Below are positions 30,895 to 41,973 of a DNA stretch of 64,000 bases, one piece after another. The stretch is from contig NBIV01000026.1 of assembly GCA_003194525.1 (NCBI GenBank), forward strand, positions 248,001-312,000, written 5' to 3'. The DNA is from Gracilariopsis chorda (taxonomy: Eukaryota; Rhodophyta; Florideophyceae; Gracilariales; Gracilariaceae). The position numbers and the translations under genes were made by a program. The notes beneath the pieces are model-generated. The model had not been told where the DNA came from and did not search any database. It saw only the letters and a list, made by a program, of their open reading frames with translations. Numbering within the stretch: position 1 is the first letter of the stretch; every line of letters begins with the position of its first letter.

Positions 30895-33800
30895 GGCATG
30901 CCTGCTGAAGCACGGAACATTCTGCGGTCACACGACTCGCCATTTGTGGATAGTTGTTTGGACTCTCAACTAAAGTTTCCAAGTTTGATTCCGGTAAGCT
31001 GCCGAAGTCGGTGAAACCCCAGATTTCTTAGTTCCATGCGATGAGTTAACGGTTTTGTCATCAGAAAGGGGCCTTCCTTCCTGGTCGGCGACGAAACCAT
31101 CGACGACGGTGCGAACGAAAAGTTCTCGGTGTACTGTACTTTCGTCGACTAGCTTGACCCTTGGAGATTTACTGGCTGAACCCAATTCCTTTCACTACCA
31201 GGGTACAGTACATCCCGTCGTCACTGTACGCATGCAACCAACGCTCATTCTTCACAAGCAAAGCATCAGTCTGTAAAGGAGTTCATAGTTCAGTGTACTG
31301 TATATGTTTTGCGCCTCTCTCAGGAACCTAATCGCGAACCCATTTCGCTTCGCCAGGATTACCCCGGGTCGTATGTGCCCTCGTAGTTCATGCGCAGTGC
31401 AGTTAACAATGCCGGACTTATAGGATATGTAGTCTTTCGTGTTTTGCACAGCCTTTCGGTTTTGCTTCCGAATGTGCCATCTCTTCTTGTGGGACCCTCA
31501 TGTATCTCCGTGATCTTTTATTATGCTTATCTTTATGACTGTAACCCATGAAAGGCCGAAGTGTCTTCGTCTCCGCTAAGCTCTAGCACAACTGTTTTGA
31601 CCAAATGAGACAGAAAATGATCAACACTGCGTGTAGTGTTGATCAGCTCATGTTCTTTCTGCTGCAAGTGCACTTTGCGCTTCACAGTCCTCATCCCGAC
31701 GTATGGAGTAAATTCAAATTCTAGACACTTTCCGTGAGTACCATCATACCTGCACAAACTCATGTCTCCGGCAGTTTCCCCGTTTTCCGTTGGCCGGTTG
31801 CTCACCACTGTTGCCTGGAATCCGTGAGGCGGAGGATGCAACATTGTTTGATGGGTAATGGCAGATGGTGGAACCGTTGTGTGTGTAGATCAACATGAAT
31901 CTAGTAGGTGTTTACGTAAACTTAGTGCATTCGCACGACCATGAGGCTCCAGATGCGTGGTAACGAACCCAAGAGGATATGCAAAGCTAAATGCCTCTCA
32001 GATAGGAAACAATTCCAGAACTATGAGGGCTTTATCGTTTTCTTTTTCTGATTGTTTAGTTTATTAGAGGTCGCATTGCCTCATTAAGGTTCTGTGGTAG
32101 AGTCTAACAGTACAGAAAAGCTCTCTGTCATCAAAGAGCGGCCAAGATTGTTTATCAAGTGCAGAGACTCTTTGCTACGGGATAGAGAGAATCCTTGTGT
32201 GCAATCGTACCAACCCCTGTCACCAGAATGGTTTTCCCCGCTATTCCTTCCTCGCTCTCAAGGGTAGTCAGCCTTGTTCTAGACGGGCTTTTTGGGTTCT
32301 CATACCAAAATTTCGTGTCACGTCCAGTATCTCTGCGTAAACGAGAATCGATGAAACCATTCATGAAGATGTTTGAAAGGGTCACGCATACGTGTTCAAG
32401 TTCCCTTTGGTCCACTTATCGCAAACGGAGGGGCGCATATCGGCATCAGTAGAGAAGACTGTAAACGTTGCGAACTGTCAAATCGATATCGAAAAGAAGC
32501 GAACTGCTCTATTTTTACCGTAGGATGTTGGTGTTAAGGGTTACCAAGTCCCCTTCTATTGAATTCTCACTAGCTAGCTTGAAGTGCTGTCAGCTGCGCT
32601 TTCTACCTTCTCTACGATGTATCCGTTCATCTTCGCATTTGGCTTAAGAGGAAAGAAACCATGCTCATCAGCATTGAACACATGTGCGTTTATCGAATGG
32701 CGGCAAGGTACTGAGGAGACAGAACAAGAAGTTTCGTTTTGAGAGGGACTGCTACCACTTTTGGAATCAATAGCGTGCACCATAAACAAACAATAACAAC
32801 AATTGAAAACAATCCAAAGAGACGGATATCACTGTGTGTGTGTGTGGTTACGGGCACGTGCCTCTAATTCCAAGGCAACGGTATTCACTTTCTACACGTA
32901 TAATGCTATTATCTACTCGACGGCTAAATTCTCCTAATAGATCCAATCGCATCTCCATTTGGCTTCCTCATCCGGCGTAACTTTATATAGCCTTTTCGGA
33001 AGGTCGGCACACCTCGACGGGCGGAACTGCATGTGCCCTGAGCGGGACTCGCTAGTACCTTGCAGTGGTCCCTCACCACAGCGGGGATACCAATATAATA
33101 GCACCTCACACTGTGATCCCCAGCGCTGTCTGGAAACCTTTCTCTTCCCACGGGGACAGACGCATTGCTTGAATCTTGAATAAGATCCCTTGGGGATAAG
33201 TATGGTTCATGGTCCACGAGAGACACAAAGTCAAACCTCTGTTCAAGCTTCACCGTAGCATTTGAGCTGAAGCTCCTCACTCCTCATGGAGTACAGAGTG
33301 CAGGCTCCCTCAAGGGGGAAAGGATGTAAAACTCTGAAAGGAAGTCCTTTTTGCCGTCTTCTGGCTCGAGCTCAACCCCTCCTCAGTTAGCTGTTGAACT
33401 GAAATCAGAGTCATGGCCTTTTCAAACAGTTGAAAAGTGCTTGACGGTAGTCCTTTTAAACAGCTTGGCAATTTCAGCTGTGATATGCAACACAGAGAAG
33501 AAGAAGAAGAACACTTCACGTTTCCCCTCAGGCGCTAAAGTGTTACGCTTGACTTCCATCGGGCTAGAACTGTCTTTGGTGTCTGTCTCATCAGCTTTTT
33601 AGATTTTTCACGGAGTACAGACCCAGGAGTCTGTGACATGACTCCAATATAGTCGTAGCTAACTCTACCTGATGCTTTCAAAACTGGGTTTCTGAAGGTA
33701 AGAGCATTGTAAAAAATCTTGGCCTTCCTGAAAAGAGAAACTTTTTACTGAAAGCTCCCCTTCAGCTTAGTAATAGAAAGCTGTTGTCCACAATAAAGAA

Positions 33801-34567
33801 GATGTACTATATCATTTCAACAATCTTGTATCCTTCCCTCTCTTTCAAAATCACGCCAGGACAACTTCTTTTTCGTATACTAATATCCACTAACACGAAT
33901 GTCAAGAGGTCGATTTGGATTGCGGTGATAGAGTGGAGGTCTTGGGCCTTTGTCAGAAAAACGAAAGATACTAAGGTAAGGAGCTAACAGGGTTATCTGC
34001 TATCCCTGGGTTACAGTTTTGACACGCGGAAACACTTTCAGGTTGAAGGGTAGAGTCGAACAAATTCGTTTTCAGTGGCATTTTGCCTAGATGCGTAAGT
34101 TGGATAGAAACCTTGACGTATTTCGAGAACTTATGAAAAGGACGGCAGTCCAAAGACGCAAGGCACCGGCCAAGCGCAGTGTCAATTGTAATGTAATATC
34201 CTACCTCGCACCACAACCGTAGTTGTGTTCAGATTTCAGCTTTTCTAAGTGTGATGGGCCATACATACATATGGCCACTTTTACGTTGTGAAGACACGAG
34301 CACAATGCACATTCGCCTTCGATTGGAGGTGTCAATATGTTTCTATTGCTCACTGTCTCAATGGTGGGGCCTGCTCTTCACGCAACGCTTTGACGCGCGC
34401 AAGTAAACTACGGCAGGGCCAGCTGTTACTGAAGGCAACGGGTCGTCAGTAAAGAACCCCAGTTGTTCCTAAACAATGTCGGGCGTCTCGCTCCTTCTTT
34501 CATCCACCTCTGAGAGGCTCGGCGATTGAAAATTAAAGCCTTCTCCAATACGACACATTATCCAAGA
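30895..34567. other. Long gene-poor region with decayed coding fragments
   Basis: 3.7 kb. Several minus-strand frames look coding-like but broken: 31185-30970 (ends SAAYRNQTWKL), 31844-31533, 32789-32574 and 33280-32924. None has a recognisable domain or a consistent start-to-stop structure. One includes dispersed repeat B1. A TG microsatellite lies near 32833. I interpret this as degraded transposon sequence, possibly with a diverged multi-exon minus-strand gene. Confidence 0.4.
32955..33024 (-). repeat. Dispersed repeat copy B1
   Basis: About 70 bp matching 41656-41722 in the same orientation (shared words CATTTGGCTTC, TCCGG, GGTCGGCACAC/GGCCGGCACAC). Read on the minus strand both copies encode a similar segment ending PD[DE]EAK, so the repeat derives from coding sequence. 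Confidence 0.6.
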
Positions 34568-36025
34568 ATGAAAGCGCTGCTGGTATGGTTAGCACTCTTA
34601 ACGTTTGCACATAATGCAGTGGGGGCAAAGAAGCCCAAATTGAAGGGGGACTTGTTCAAGGGACATAGGTTCAAGTTTCTGAAGGACTTCTCAGATGAGT
34701 TCAGAGCAGAACGATTTGACTTAGACAAATGGTACAACATCAATCCGCGGTGGAAAGGAAGACAACCAGGGCTGTTCGCCACCAAGAATGTGAAGCAGCG
34801 GCGTGGGGAGTTGCGGTTACGAGGTCGTTACGAGAAGAATGATGAAGTGTTCGCAGACGCTCCAGAAGGGTATGAAAAGTACACAACTGCATTCGTTATG
34901 ACGCGCAAGATGGCAAAGTATGGATACTTCGAAGTGCGAGCAAAACCGTCAAACTCAAGATTGTCGTCTGCGTTTTGGGGGTCTCTCGACACTCCAACTC
35001 TGTGGACTGAAATCGATGTATTCGAAATAGGCGGCGGCGCAGTGAATAACGGAATTGACTATCGCAAACGTATTAACATGAACTTGCACGTGTTTCGCGA
35101 TGTTGAAAAGGGCATTGAACCGCGTGTAAACGAAATCAACAAGCCAACGTACTACACACACACGAAGAAATTGAGGTCCAAGTTCAACACGTACGGGGTA
35201 GACTGGAGTAAGCGGTACATAACATGGACATTCAATGGGCGTGCAATCCGACGAGATCGAAACCGATACTGGAAACAAGCGTTCCCTATTAAATTCGACG
35301 TGGAGACGATGCCGTATTGGTTCGGACTACCTTCCCGCAACACGCTTCCCGCCACGTACAAGATTAAGTACATTCGCGCGTGGTCGCGAAAGAAACGCAA
35401 GCCGAAAGAGGAAGAGCGTACAGAAGATGAAGAAGTTTCTGAACGGTTGTTGAAGCTTGGAAATGGGTTGGGTGGTATGGTGGTGCCCAGCGGCAGCAAC
35501 GACGCAGAGAGCGAGGTGGATGACGGTGATGACGACGACGATGACGATGCAGAGACGGAAATCGAAGAGCTGGATTCGAGAGCGCAAACGAATGCGCCCG
35601 TAGACGGGTTACAACGACCACCAGTGGCGGGCAGCAACGAACGTGTATACGACCCGGTGTTACCGATAGGCGGGGGGTCGTGGAACGGAGAAATCAGGCG
35701 CATGAATGAAGTGATGGAGGACGTGAGCGGAAGCATGATCGATGAAGATGAGGACATCTTCATGAACGACTTTGACGGTGAGCTGGTGCAGTTTGCGAGG
35801 AACGGAAATGGTGACAGTGGCGGTAGTACGGCGAGCTCTGAAAGCGAGAGCGGCGATGATAAGGATGATAAGGATGATAGTGGGAATAAGAGCGGATTGG
35901 AGCTACCTGTTGGGTTGCTTGGTCGGCCGGATAGACCTTCGAGTGGCGATGGAAGTAACGGAGGATCGCGGGGCTTTGGCAGGGTTGCCGGGGGCGTACC
36001 TCTGAAGGGGCTTGGTATGTTTTAG
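34568..36025 (+). CDS. Secreted glycoside hydrolase family 16 protein
   Basis: GH16 enzymes cleave or transglycosylate beta-1,3/1,4 glucans and galactans; in red algae the likely targets are wall galactans (agar or carrageenan), which is inference. The ATG at 34568 gives MKALLVWLALLTFAHNAVGA, a signal peptide. The frame upstream starts with a non-ATG codon. The catalytic signature WTEIDVFE is at 146-153 (nucleophile E148, D150, acid/base E153, the ExDxxE form), preceded by YGYFEVRAKP and SSAFWGS and followed by FNTYGVDWSKRYITWTFNGR. The catalytic domain ends near 285. A C-terminal tail of about 200 residues is acidic (a run of seven Asp) and Gly/Ser-rich without a known carbohydrate-binding module. 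Length 485. Confidence 0.9.
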   Translation: MKALLVWLALLTFAHNAVGAKKPKLKGDLFKGHRFKFLKDFSDEFRAERFDLDKWYNINPRWKGRQPGLFATKNVKQRRGELRLRGRYEKNDEVFADAPEGYEKYTTAFVMTRKMAKYGYFEVRAKPSNSRLSSAFWGSLDTPTLWTEIDVFEIGGGAVNNGIDYRKRINMNLHVFRDVEKGIEPRVNEINKPTYYTHTKKLRSKFNTYGVDWSKRYITWTFNGRAIRRDRNRYWKQAFPIKFDVETMPYWFGLPSRNTLPATYKIKYIRAWSRKKRKPKEEERTEDEEVSERLLKLGNGLGGMVVPSGSNDAESEVDDGDDDDDDDAETEIEELDSRAQTNAPVDGLQRPPVAGSNERVYDPVLPIGGGSWNGEIRRMNEVMEDVSGSMIDEDEDIFMNDFDGELVQFARNGNGDSGGSTASSESESGDDKDDKDDSGNKSGLELPVGLLGRPDRPSSGDGSNGGSRGFGRVAGGVPLKGLGMF

Positions 36026-36218
36026 TGCATAAAGACGAGCAGCGCATAGTTGGTGCTAGCGGGGTACGGAGGGTGTAGAAGGTAAATGAAAAGAGACGCG
36101 GGTTTCTGTGTACACACGTGCAGCGGGAACGACGAGGCGCTTCGGACGGAACAAGACTGGCAGGATAAGCATAAAGACGTAAGTACTTGTTCCGGGTAGC
36201 GAAGGAAAAGAGAACAAC

Positions 36219-36222
36219 AAAA
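36219..36222 (-). terminator. RNA polymerase III terminator for tRNA-Cys
   Basis: TTTT on the minus strand, 14 nt beyond the tRNA 3' end. Confidence 0.5.
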
Positions 36223-36236
36223 GAACGGCGGCGACA

Positions 36237-36308
36237 AGGGCCCGGCGTGAGTCGAACACGCGACCTATCGATCTGCAGTCGATTGCTCTACCACTGAGCT
36301 ACGAACCC
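36237..36308 (-). tRNA. trnC-GCA: tRNA-Cys (anticodon GCA)
   Basis: A 72-nt cloverleaf. Acceptor GGGTTCG pairs with CGGGCCC (two G-U pairs). D arm GCTC/GAGC. Anticodon stem ATCGA/TCGAT with loop CTGCAGA, giving GCA. T arm GCGTG/CACGC with loop TTCGACT. The discriminator base is U, as expected for tRNA-Cys. No intron; CCA is not encoded. A and B boxes are intact (TAGCTCAGTGG; GTTCGACTC). Confidence 0.96.
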
Positions 36309-36653
36309 GTTCGTGTGAGCGACCGGGTGCGCCGGAAAGTACTTAAGTGGAACCAGAACGCGCCGTGTCGACGCTGACAACCGATTGGTCGTTCCTACGC
36401 GATCGCGTACGCGACACGTCACGCACGCATGTAAGCCACGGCGCAAAGTGTGCAAACTCAAAATCGTTCGGATTCCGAACAGACAGTGCGCCAAGCCAGC
36501 CGGCGCCTCCCAACTCCCAACAGCCCCTTTATCTTTGCGCGTCGCCCTTTCGACCATCGCACCCCACCCTTCCTCACAACCTGCCCTTCCCCGCTCAACA
36601 ACCTTCCCTCCCCCTCCATCTCTATCTCCTATATCCCCGCCCCGCCTTTCGTC
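36309..36653. promoter_or_regulatory. Spacer between tRNA-Cys and the ALBA gene
   Basis: 345 bp, C/T-rich towards the ALBA start. It should hold the ALBA promoter and upstream flank of the tRNA. The frame open through it upstream of 36654 is not supported as coding. Confidence 0.45.
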
Positions 36654-37324
36654 ATGTCTCCCTCCGCGTCTGTCGCTCCAGACGCCAATGACCCGTCCAT
36701 CCACCCTATTGTTCACACGCAAGCAGCGCCAGCGCCAGCGCCAGCGCCAGCGCCAGCGCCAGCGCCAGCGCCAAAGGCTGCTGCTCAACCACCGCAGCCG
36801 CACACAACACAGCGTCAATCCCCCCCGCGACGCATCCAGGTTTCCAGAGAGAAACGTCCGTTGAGCTTCTTCATCTCTCTGGCAAGGAAGTCTCTCAATG
36901 CTAATTCCACAGTCGAGCTCAGCGGGCTGGGGCTTGCCGTGTCCAACGTCATCACCATTGCCGAGGTTCTTCGCGCAGATGGAAGGGCGCACATCGACGG
37001 TACGTTGCTCAACCACTGCTCTTCTCCCAACCGGCCTGATCTGACCTTCACCCATCACACGCCTGCCCCTTTTTTCTTCCTTTTCTTTCACCCGCAACAG
37101 ATATTCAAACATCGCTAGTGGAACCTACAAAGGGGCACTCCACGTCCTCAAAGCCAAAGATCCAGATTTGGCTCAGTCGTGCTGAACCCAATGCGCCCGC
37201 CAACTGTACTGACAAGCAAGCCGAAGCAGCAAGCGACCACGCAGGCAATACTAATCCACCTGAAAGCTCAAATGCCACAGTGCCCACTGCCACGGCCAGC
37301 ACGCACCCGTCAGAAGCATCGTGA
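36654..37324 (+). CDS. ALBA-domain nucleic-acid-binding protein, two exons
   Basis: ALBA proteins bind DNA or RNA; eukaryotic members act in RNase P/MRP (Rpp20/25) or mRNP control. The ATG at 36654 gives MSPSASVAPD. Exon 1 (36654-36999) encodes a leader with an Ala-Pro run, then RRIQVSREKRPLSFFISLAR and VELSGLGLAVSNVITIAEVL, the ALBA beta1-alpha1-beta2-alpha2 core. A 101-nt intron (37000-37100) has donor GTACGT and acceptor GCAACAG in phase 1. Exon 2 (37101-37324) continues DIQTSLVEPTKG and KPKIQIWLSRAEP, the last ALBA strands, and ends in a Thr/Ala/Ser tail. Spliced length 189 residues. The join restores the domain exactly, so the intron is well supported. Confidence 0.92.
36727..36771. repeat. 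Hexanucleotide (CCAGCG) repeat coding Ala-Pro
   Basis: Seven to eight units of GCCAGC inside ALBA exon 1, giving a run of alternating Ala-Pro. Confidence 0.8.
37000..37100 (+). other. Spliceosomal intron in the ALBA gene
   Basis: 101 nt, GTACGT...CAACAG, phase 1, with a strong pyrimidine tract (CCTTTTTTCTTCC then TTTTCTTTC) before the acceptor. Removal completes the ALBA fold. Confidence 0.9.
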
Positions 37325-38613
37325 TACGTTGCGTTTGTTGGTCGTACTCGCTTTTGTTTTTCAGTGCCTTTTTGTGGTCTGAACTCGCTTGCTGTATGCA
37401 CTCGCTCTAACCTCATCACCCGTACCTCCCCCCTTCCTTTGTTCACTACTAGCGCCCTCTGAACTGTGTGTGTGTGTAAAGAAGACAAAAAGTGCTGTGT
37501 TGCCGTATACGTATCTACGCTGAGAGAGTCTCGAGGCTGGTGCGCGTCTACACAACAGCATCTGCGCCTCGTGTGGCCACTTTGGCACTGCGTATAGTTG
37601 CGGTTTATGAGTGGCGTGTAGTACAGGGGTAGTTTAGTTACGGCTGCCGGTCAGTGACGTGAATCAGCTGCATCATGCAGCTCGACGCAGGACTTGTCCA
37701 CGCTCGCTTCCACTTCCGCTCTACGCCGCCAATCGGCGACTGTCTATGAAACTTTCCGTGCATGACATGCGACACAAGAAATTTGAATTTTCAAAACCTC
37801 AAATGATCTGCTTTCCCTTTCCTGCCATCAAGTTTCATACGTGCCGAGGGCAGCGCTACCCGGAAAGCAGCGAGCACGCCAAAATCATGTCGCTCATCAA
37901 CATGAACACGGCGGCACGTCAGTCTTCGCATCTGCTCAAGGTGTATAACTTTCTATCACCTTAACAAGTTCGCGTAGCCACAGCTTTAGATCACCATAAC
38001 AAAATACGATGGCCTCCAACTTAAGCTGCGCGACGCACACACCAACACCTCATGATCGGTGCTCGAAGCTTCATACGTGGGTCCCACACTTGGGTACCCC
38101 CTGCTGCTTAACACTGCCGGGCTCATGGTGCACATTGCGAAGCACGCGAGGGCCGCGCAACTTCAATAAACCTTTTAACGCCAGCTTTTCTTCTGTAAAA
38201 TACAGCGGTACATACTTCGAACTCATGGCACCTCATACGCTAATCACCACCTGCATCGTTAATCACGCGCCCCTCCTGCACCTCAGAACAAGACGTCCTG
38301 CTTCCCCTTTGAACACTTCCTCGCCTTCACCGATCCGAAAACCGTCCCCAACGCCGACCCGTATCTATTTCTGAAAACCACATACTTCGTGTGAAGCTAT
38401 GTGTCCCGCCGCACGTGGACACACGTCCCAAAACGTAAGCCATCTATACCCGTCCACAAAGAGAACTGCCTTCGATCCGCCTCACTACCCGGGCCCTTCG
38501 TATCAGCTCCGAATCGCCCACCCAACGCACCCCAACACCACATCAACTCACGCTCTTATCCCGTTCTACCCCCCCTCCCCGACAATGCGCCCTCAGCTAC
38601 GCTCTCAGCAATT
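37325..38613. other. Intergenic region
   Basis: 1.29 kb without a supported gene. Frames at 37659-37964 and 38009-38374 have no domain or codon pattern I trust. The frame of the SET-domain gene is open upstream to 38401 but without ATG. Confidence 0.4.
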
Positions 38614-41049
38614 ATGCATTCCTCTTCGGTTTCGGGCAAGCGCTTCCGTCCTCCGCGCATACGCCCGCGCTCTAGGTCTCTTTTCCGATTACTACCTCTC
38701 TTATTGCTTCTCCCGGCCGCCGCATTTCTGCGCGTGGACTTTCAATGGTGGCGCCGCGTGAACTCGGAACAAACCCAAATTCCTATTCAGGAAGAGTCTT
38801 CCGGATGGCTCCAGTTCGGCAGCGAGCAGGCAGCATCACTTTATAGCGCTGTCATCAATGTGGCGTGGGAGAAGAATGAAGGAAACCACAATGCTCGATT
38901 GGACAATCGTGAGCCTCAGCAAGACCCTCGTCTTCAAAGTCATCACCGTCCGCAGTCCCAGGATCCTTCTCGCCAACATCATGAAAGTGACATGAGCCGC
39001 GGTCAGTCGGAAAACGACGATGAGGGAGAAGGAAACGAAGATGCTGACAGCCCTCACAATCATGTACAACGTCAAGGCATTTCAGATGATGACAATGGTA
39101 CTAAGGATGATAAGCATAATGAGGAAGAAGAGGACGAGGAAGGGGAAGAGAAAGAGAGAGAGGAAGAGGAAGAGGAAGAGGACCATCCCGAAGGCAATTC
39201 AAACCACTCAAATGCGACTGACTCTGAGAATAATGGCAGTAAGATTGGCGTTGATCAGCACGAAAACAGTGTGGGCAACTCTTCTCTGCATACAAGGGAG
39301 GAAAGCCAGGGCCAGATTGGTGAAGAACATGGTGAAGCCGATGAAGACGAACATAACAGCGTCCCAACAGGAGGTGCTCAGAGGCATGTTTCTATTCAAC
39401 GTGATGGTCAATCAAGTGAGCATACCTTGGAAGGCAACAAAAATGATGAATACCATGACTCTGAGTATCACGAACTGAGGGGTGATACAACCTTGGGGGA
39501 TCGTCACGCAGACGAAACGCACGATACCACCGTTTTTGACAACTCTATTTATAACCAGGGCAATTCTCAATCGTCAGCGAACCTGCACTCGTCGTCTTCA
39601 CATGCTTCTGAAGACTGGCATGGTAACAGTGCGTCCATAAGTTCACAGGACGACCGATATCATGATCATGCTTCGTTTGGATCTCTTGGGGGTCGGATCC
39701 CACAGAATCAGTTGAGAAGGGATACGCATCGTGAATACACGAAGGGCGAGTTACCATCTGGCTTGTTCCACAATCGCGTTCAGAATACCGAACAATCCAT
39801 AATAACGAATGTGAATGAAGCTCGTTTAGGTGAAGAGCCATATCATAACCAAAGAGATTCCGTCCCGTCCTCCGATGCTCAGCAGTGGACCCCGTTTATT
39901 CAGCCGAAGGAGAATCAGAATGAGCTTTCCGGCAGACAGCGAGGTTTCGCCGATGATCCACAAGTCCTTTCGAGGTCATCTTCCGATTCTCCTGGTCGGG
40001 GACATTCGGATGAAATCTATCTGTCGTCTTCAAGACACGCACGAGAGATACGTGAACGTTCATGGGACGCGCCACACCAGCCCATTACAGATCCAGAGTA
40101 CAATATCACCACCCAAGACTTACGTACAGCCTTCAGGCTTCTGCCAATTAATCAAACGCTAGTAGAATCCGGACTGCTACCGCTGTTGACTTCATACGAT
40201 ATTCGAAACGACACAGAGTTCAAGGAACTTGCCTTGCATGGAAATCTAACCGGTATGTATGTCAGATACGGCTCTCTTCTCAGACGAGGCCATGGATCTA
40301 TTCTAGGACCGCCCTACAATAAGCCGGTTGACAATATTTACCACGTCCGGCATTCGACAAACCCCAAGAAAGGGTATTCGATGTACGCGTCAGAAAATAT
40401 TCCTGCCGAGACGATTCTCGGTTCGTATGGCGGGGAGTTGGTTCTGTCCAGTAGATTACAGCACGGTCAATATGCTTGGGAAGCCCCATCAATGTTCTTA
40501 CGCACTGAAAGTGGTGTTTGGAAAGAGCATGCTACAACACTCGATAGTTCTCGTGTTGGGAACTTGCTACGCTTTGTGAATGACCTTGGTGATGACACTT
40601 ATAATCTGGAACCGATATGGGTTCCACTGCAGAATCGATGGACATTATTTTACAAGACATCACGTCCCATACAAGCAGGGGAGGAGTTTTCGATCTATTA
40701 CGGACCTGATTATTGGGGCGGAGAGAATAGCAGTCTGAATTCTCGAAGACGAATGGCAGTTGCGAGGGAAAGAGTATCGCCGACCAGAATCTCAGATTCT
40801 TTCATCCAAACTGAGTTGAGAATGAGATCGCACGAAAAGGGGCAAGCACTGCCATCTAGACGTAATGGCGATGAAGTACCAACGCTTCTAACGGTAGACA
40901 CATCTGGACAGAGAAACCCAAGTAGCGACAACGGGGCAGTAATTCGTACAACGCAAGAGCATGAAGAACGCCTCAGCCCGACGAGAAATGAGCACCGATC
41001 CAACTGGTACAGTGAGAGACTGCTGCAACCACTCAAAGATCATCGCTAG
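38614..41049 (+). CDS. SET-domain protein with N-terminal signal anchor and long acidic/His-rich region
   Basis: SET domains transfer methyl groups from S-adenosylmethionine to lysines; the substrate is unknown. The first in-frame ATG (38614) gives MHSSSVSGKR, 811 residues. A basic segment then a hydrophobic one (LFRLLPLLLLLPAAAFL, 23-39) looks like a signal anchor or uncleaved signal. Residues about 60-520 are extremely polar, rich in Glu, Asp, His, Asn and Ser, with a run of about thirty Glu/Asp/Arg/Lys residues near 175-195. The SET-like domain spans about 575-700. It has NPKKGYSMYASENIPAETIL, YGGELVLSSR, the cofactor motif NLLRFVND (about 650) and AGEEFSIYYGPDYW (about 690), followed by a charged tail. 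No pre-SET or post-SET cysteines are obvious. The secretory-pathway prediction conflicts with the usual nuclear or cytosolic role. Confidence 0.75.
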   Translation: MHSSSVSGKRFRPPRIRPRSRSLFRLLPLLLLLPAAAFLRVDFQWWRRVNSEQTQIPIQEESSGWLQFGSEQAASLYSAVINVAWEKNEGNHNARLDNREPQQDPRLQSHHRPQSQDPSRQHHESDMSRGQSENDDEGEGNEDADSPHNHVQRQGISDDDNGTKDDKHNEEEEDEEGEEKEREEEEEEEDHPEGNSNHSNATDSENNGSKIGVDQHENSVGNSSLHTREESQGQIGEEHGEADEDEHNSVPTGGAQRHVSIQRDGQSSEHTLEGNKNDEYHDSEYHELRGDTTLGDRHADETHDTTVFDNSIYNQGNSQSSANLHSSSSHASEDWHGNSASISSQDDRYHDHASFGSLGGRIPQNQLRRDTHREYTKGELPSGLFHNRVQNTEQSIITNVNEARLGEEPYHNQRDSVPSSDAQQWTPFIQPKENQNELSGRQRGFADDPQVLSRSSSDSPGRGHSDEIYLSSSRHAREIRERSWDAPHQPITDPEYNITTQDLRTAFRLLPINQTLVESGLLPLLTSYDIRNDTEFKELALHGNLTGMYVRYGSLLRRGHGSILGPPYNKPVDNIYHVRHSTNPKKGYSMYASENIPAETILGSYGGELVLSSRLQHGQYAWEAPSMFLRTESGVWKEHATTLDSSRVGNLLRFVNDLGDDTYNLEPIWVPLQNRWTLFYKTSRPIQAGEEFSIYYGPDYWGGENSSLNSRRRMAVARERVSPTRISDSFIQTELRMRSHEKGQALPSRRNGDEVPTLLTVDTSGQRNPSSDNGAVIRTTQEHEERLSPTRNEHRSNWYSERLLQPLKDHR

Positions 41050-41655
41050 AGTAGTTTGCAATGACCGCTTCATAGAATCGATCAACGAAGGAAGGCTTCT
41101 ACCCTGAACATCATATATGGTCCTTACGAGTTTCGAACGGAGCTTGGTTTGTCCTATTTCTGTTGGCCTATGTTCCAAGGTGCAGTCGGTGGCATGGGAG
41201 AGAGAGAGAGAAAACGCCTTTTTCTTAAAGGGGAATGAGGGGGCGATCGTACACAGAGTCGTTGCTAACTCCTAGTAGAGGGATTCCGGATCTTCAATCC
41301 AACACACTGTTGAACTTTATAGTTAGTACCTTGAAGTCTATCCACCAATCACGACATCATCGCTCGCAAAGACTTTGTGCATCGGTGGCACCTTTGGTGC
41401 TCTCAACAACTCGGACTGCAGTGAAGCAGAAACACTACTACGATGGAACGATAGACATGAGCTTTGATAAAACAGGAAAAGACCCATAGCCATATCAAGC
41501 GAAATAGGATATTTGCAGGTCGCCTTCTCGTTGTGTGTGTTTTCATGCGCTTCGCCCCCTGATTAGGATAAAGTATGTCCTATCAGGGTGAGATTGCAAA
41601 CTCCTAGAAATTAATCTCTACGTGACGAGTTCCCTTCGTAGCCACAAGCGCAGAT

Positions 41656-41722
41656 TCATTTGGCTTCGTCGTCCGGTGCAACATTTTTAGTCTTTCCTAA
41701 GGCCGGCACACGCCGGCAGGCG
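41656..41722 (-). repeat. Dispersed repeat copy B2
   Basis: Partner of 32955-33024. Minus-strand reading gives a segment ending NVAPDDEAK then a stop; the other copy reads KVTPDEEAKW. Confidence 0.6.
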
Positions 41723-41973
41723 TTCTTGTAACGATCTTATCCTTCCTAACTCTTTCTTCTACAAAGATTGCTACCAACGGTACCAACGGTATATCTGTCT
41801 CTGAATCAAAACTTCTTCTTCTTCTTCTTTATGGTGGGTTCAGCATGCCTGATTACGGCACGCTGATAGTGGTTTCTCATTTGAAAAACTTCTGACCCGG
41901 GAGGTCGTTAAACTCGCCCAAGCAACCGGTCAGCTTGCCAGTTGCCCTCGCGGACCTGGGTGAATAGTCTTGA

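Noticed and set aside
41812..41840. CTT microsatellites at 8345 and 41812 as ends of one transposon family
   Set aside because: Similarity beyond the simple repeat is only about ten bases, too little to call a family.
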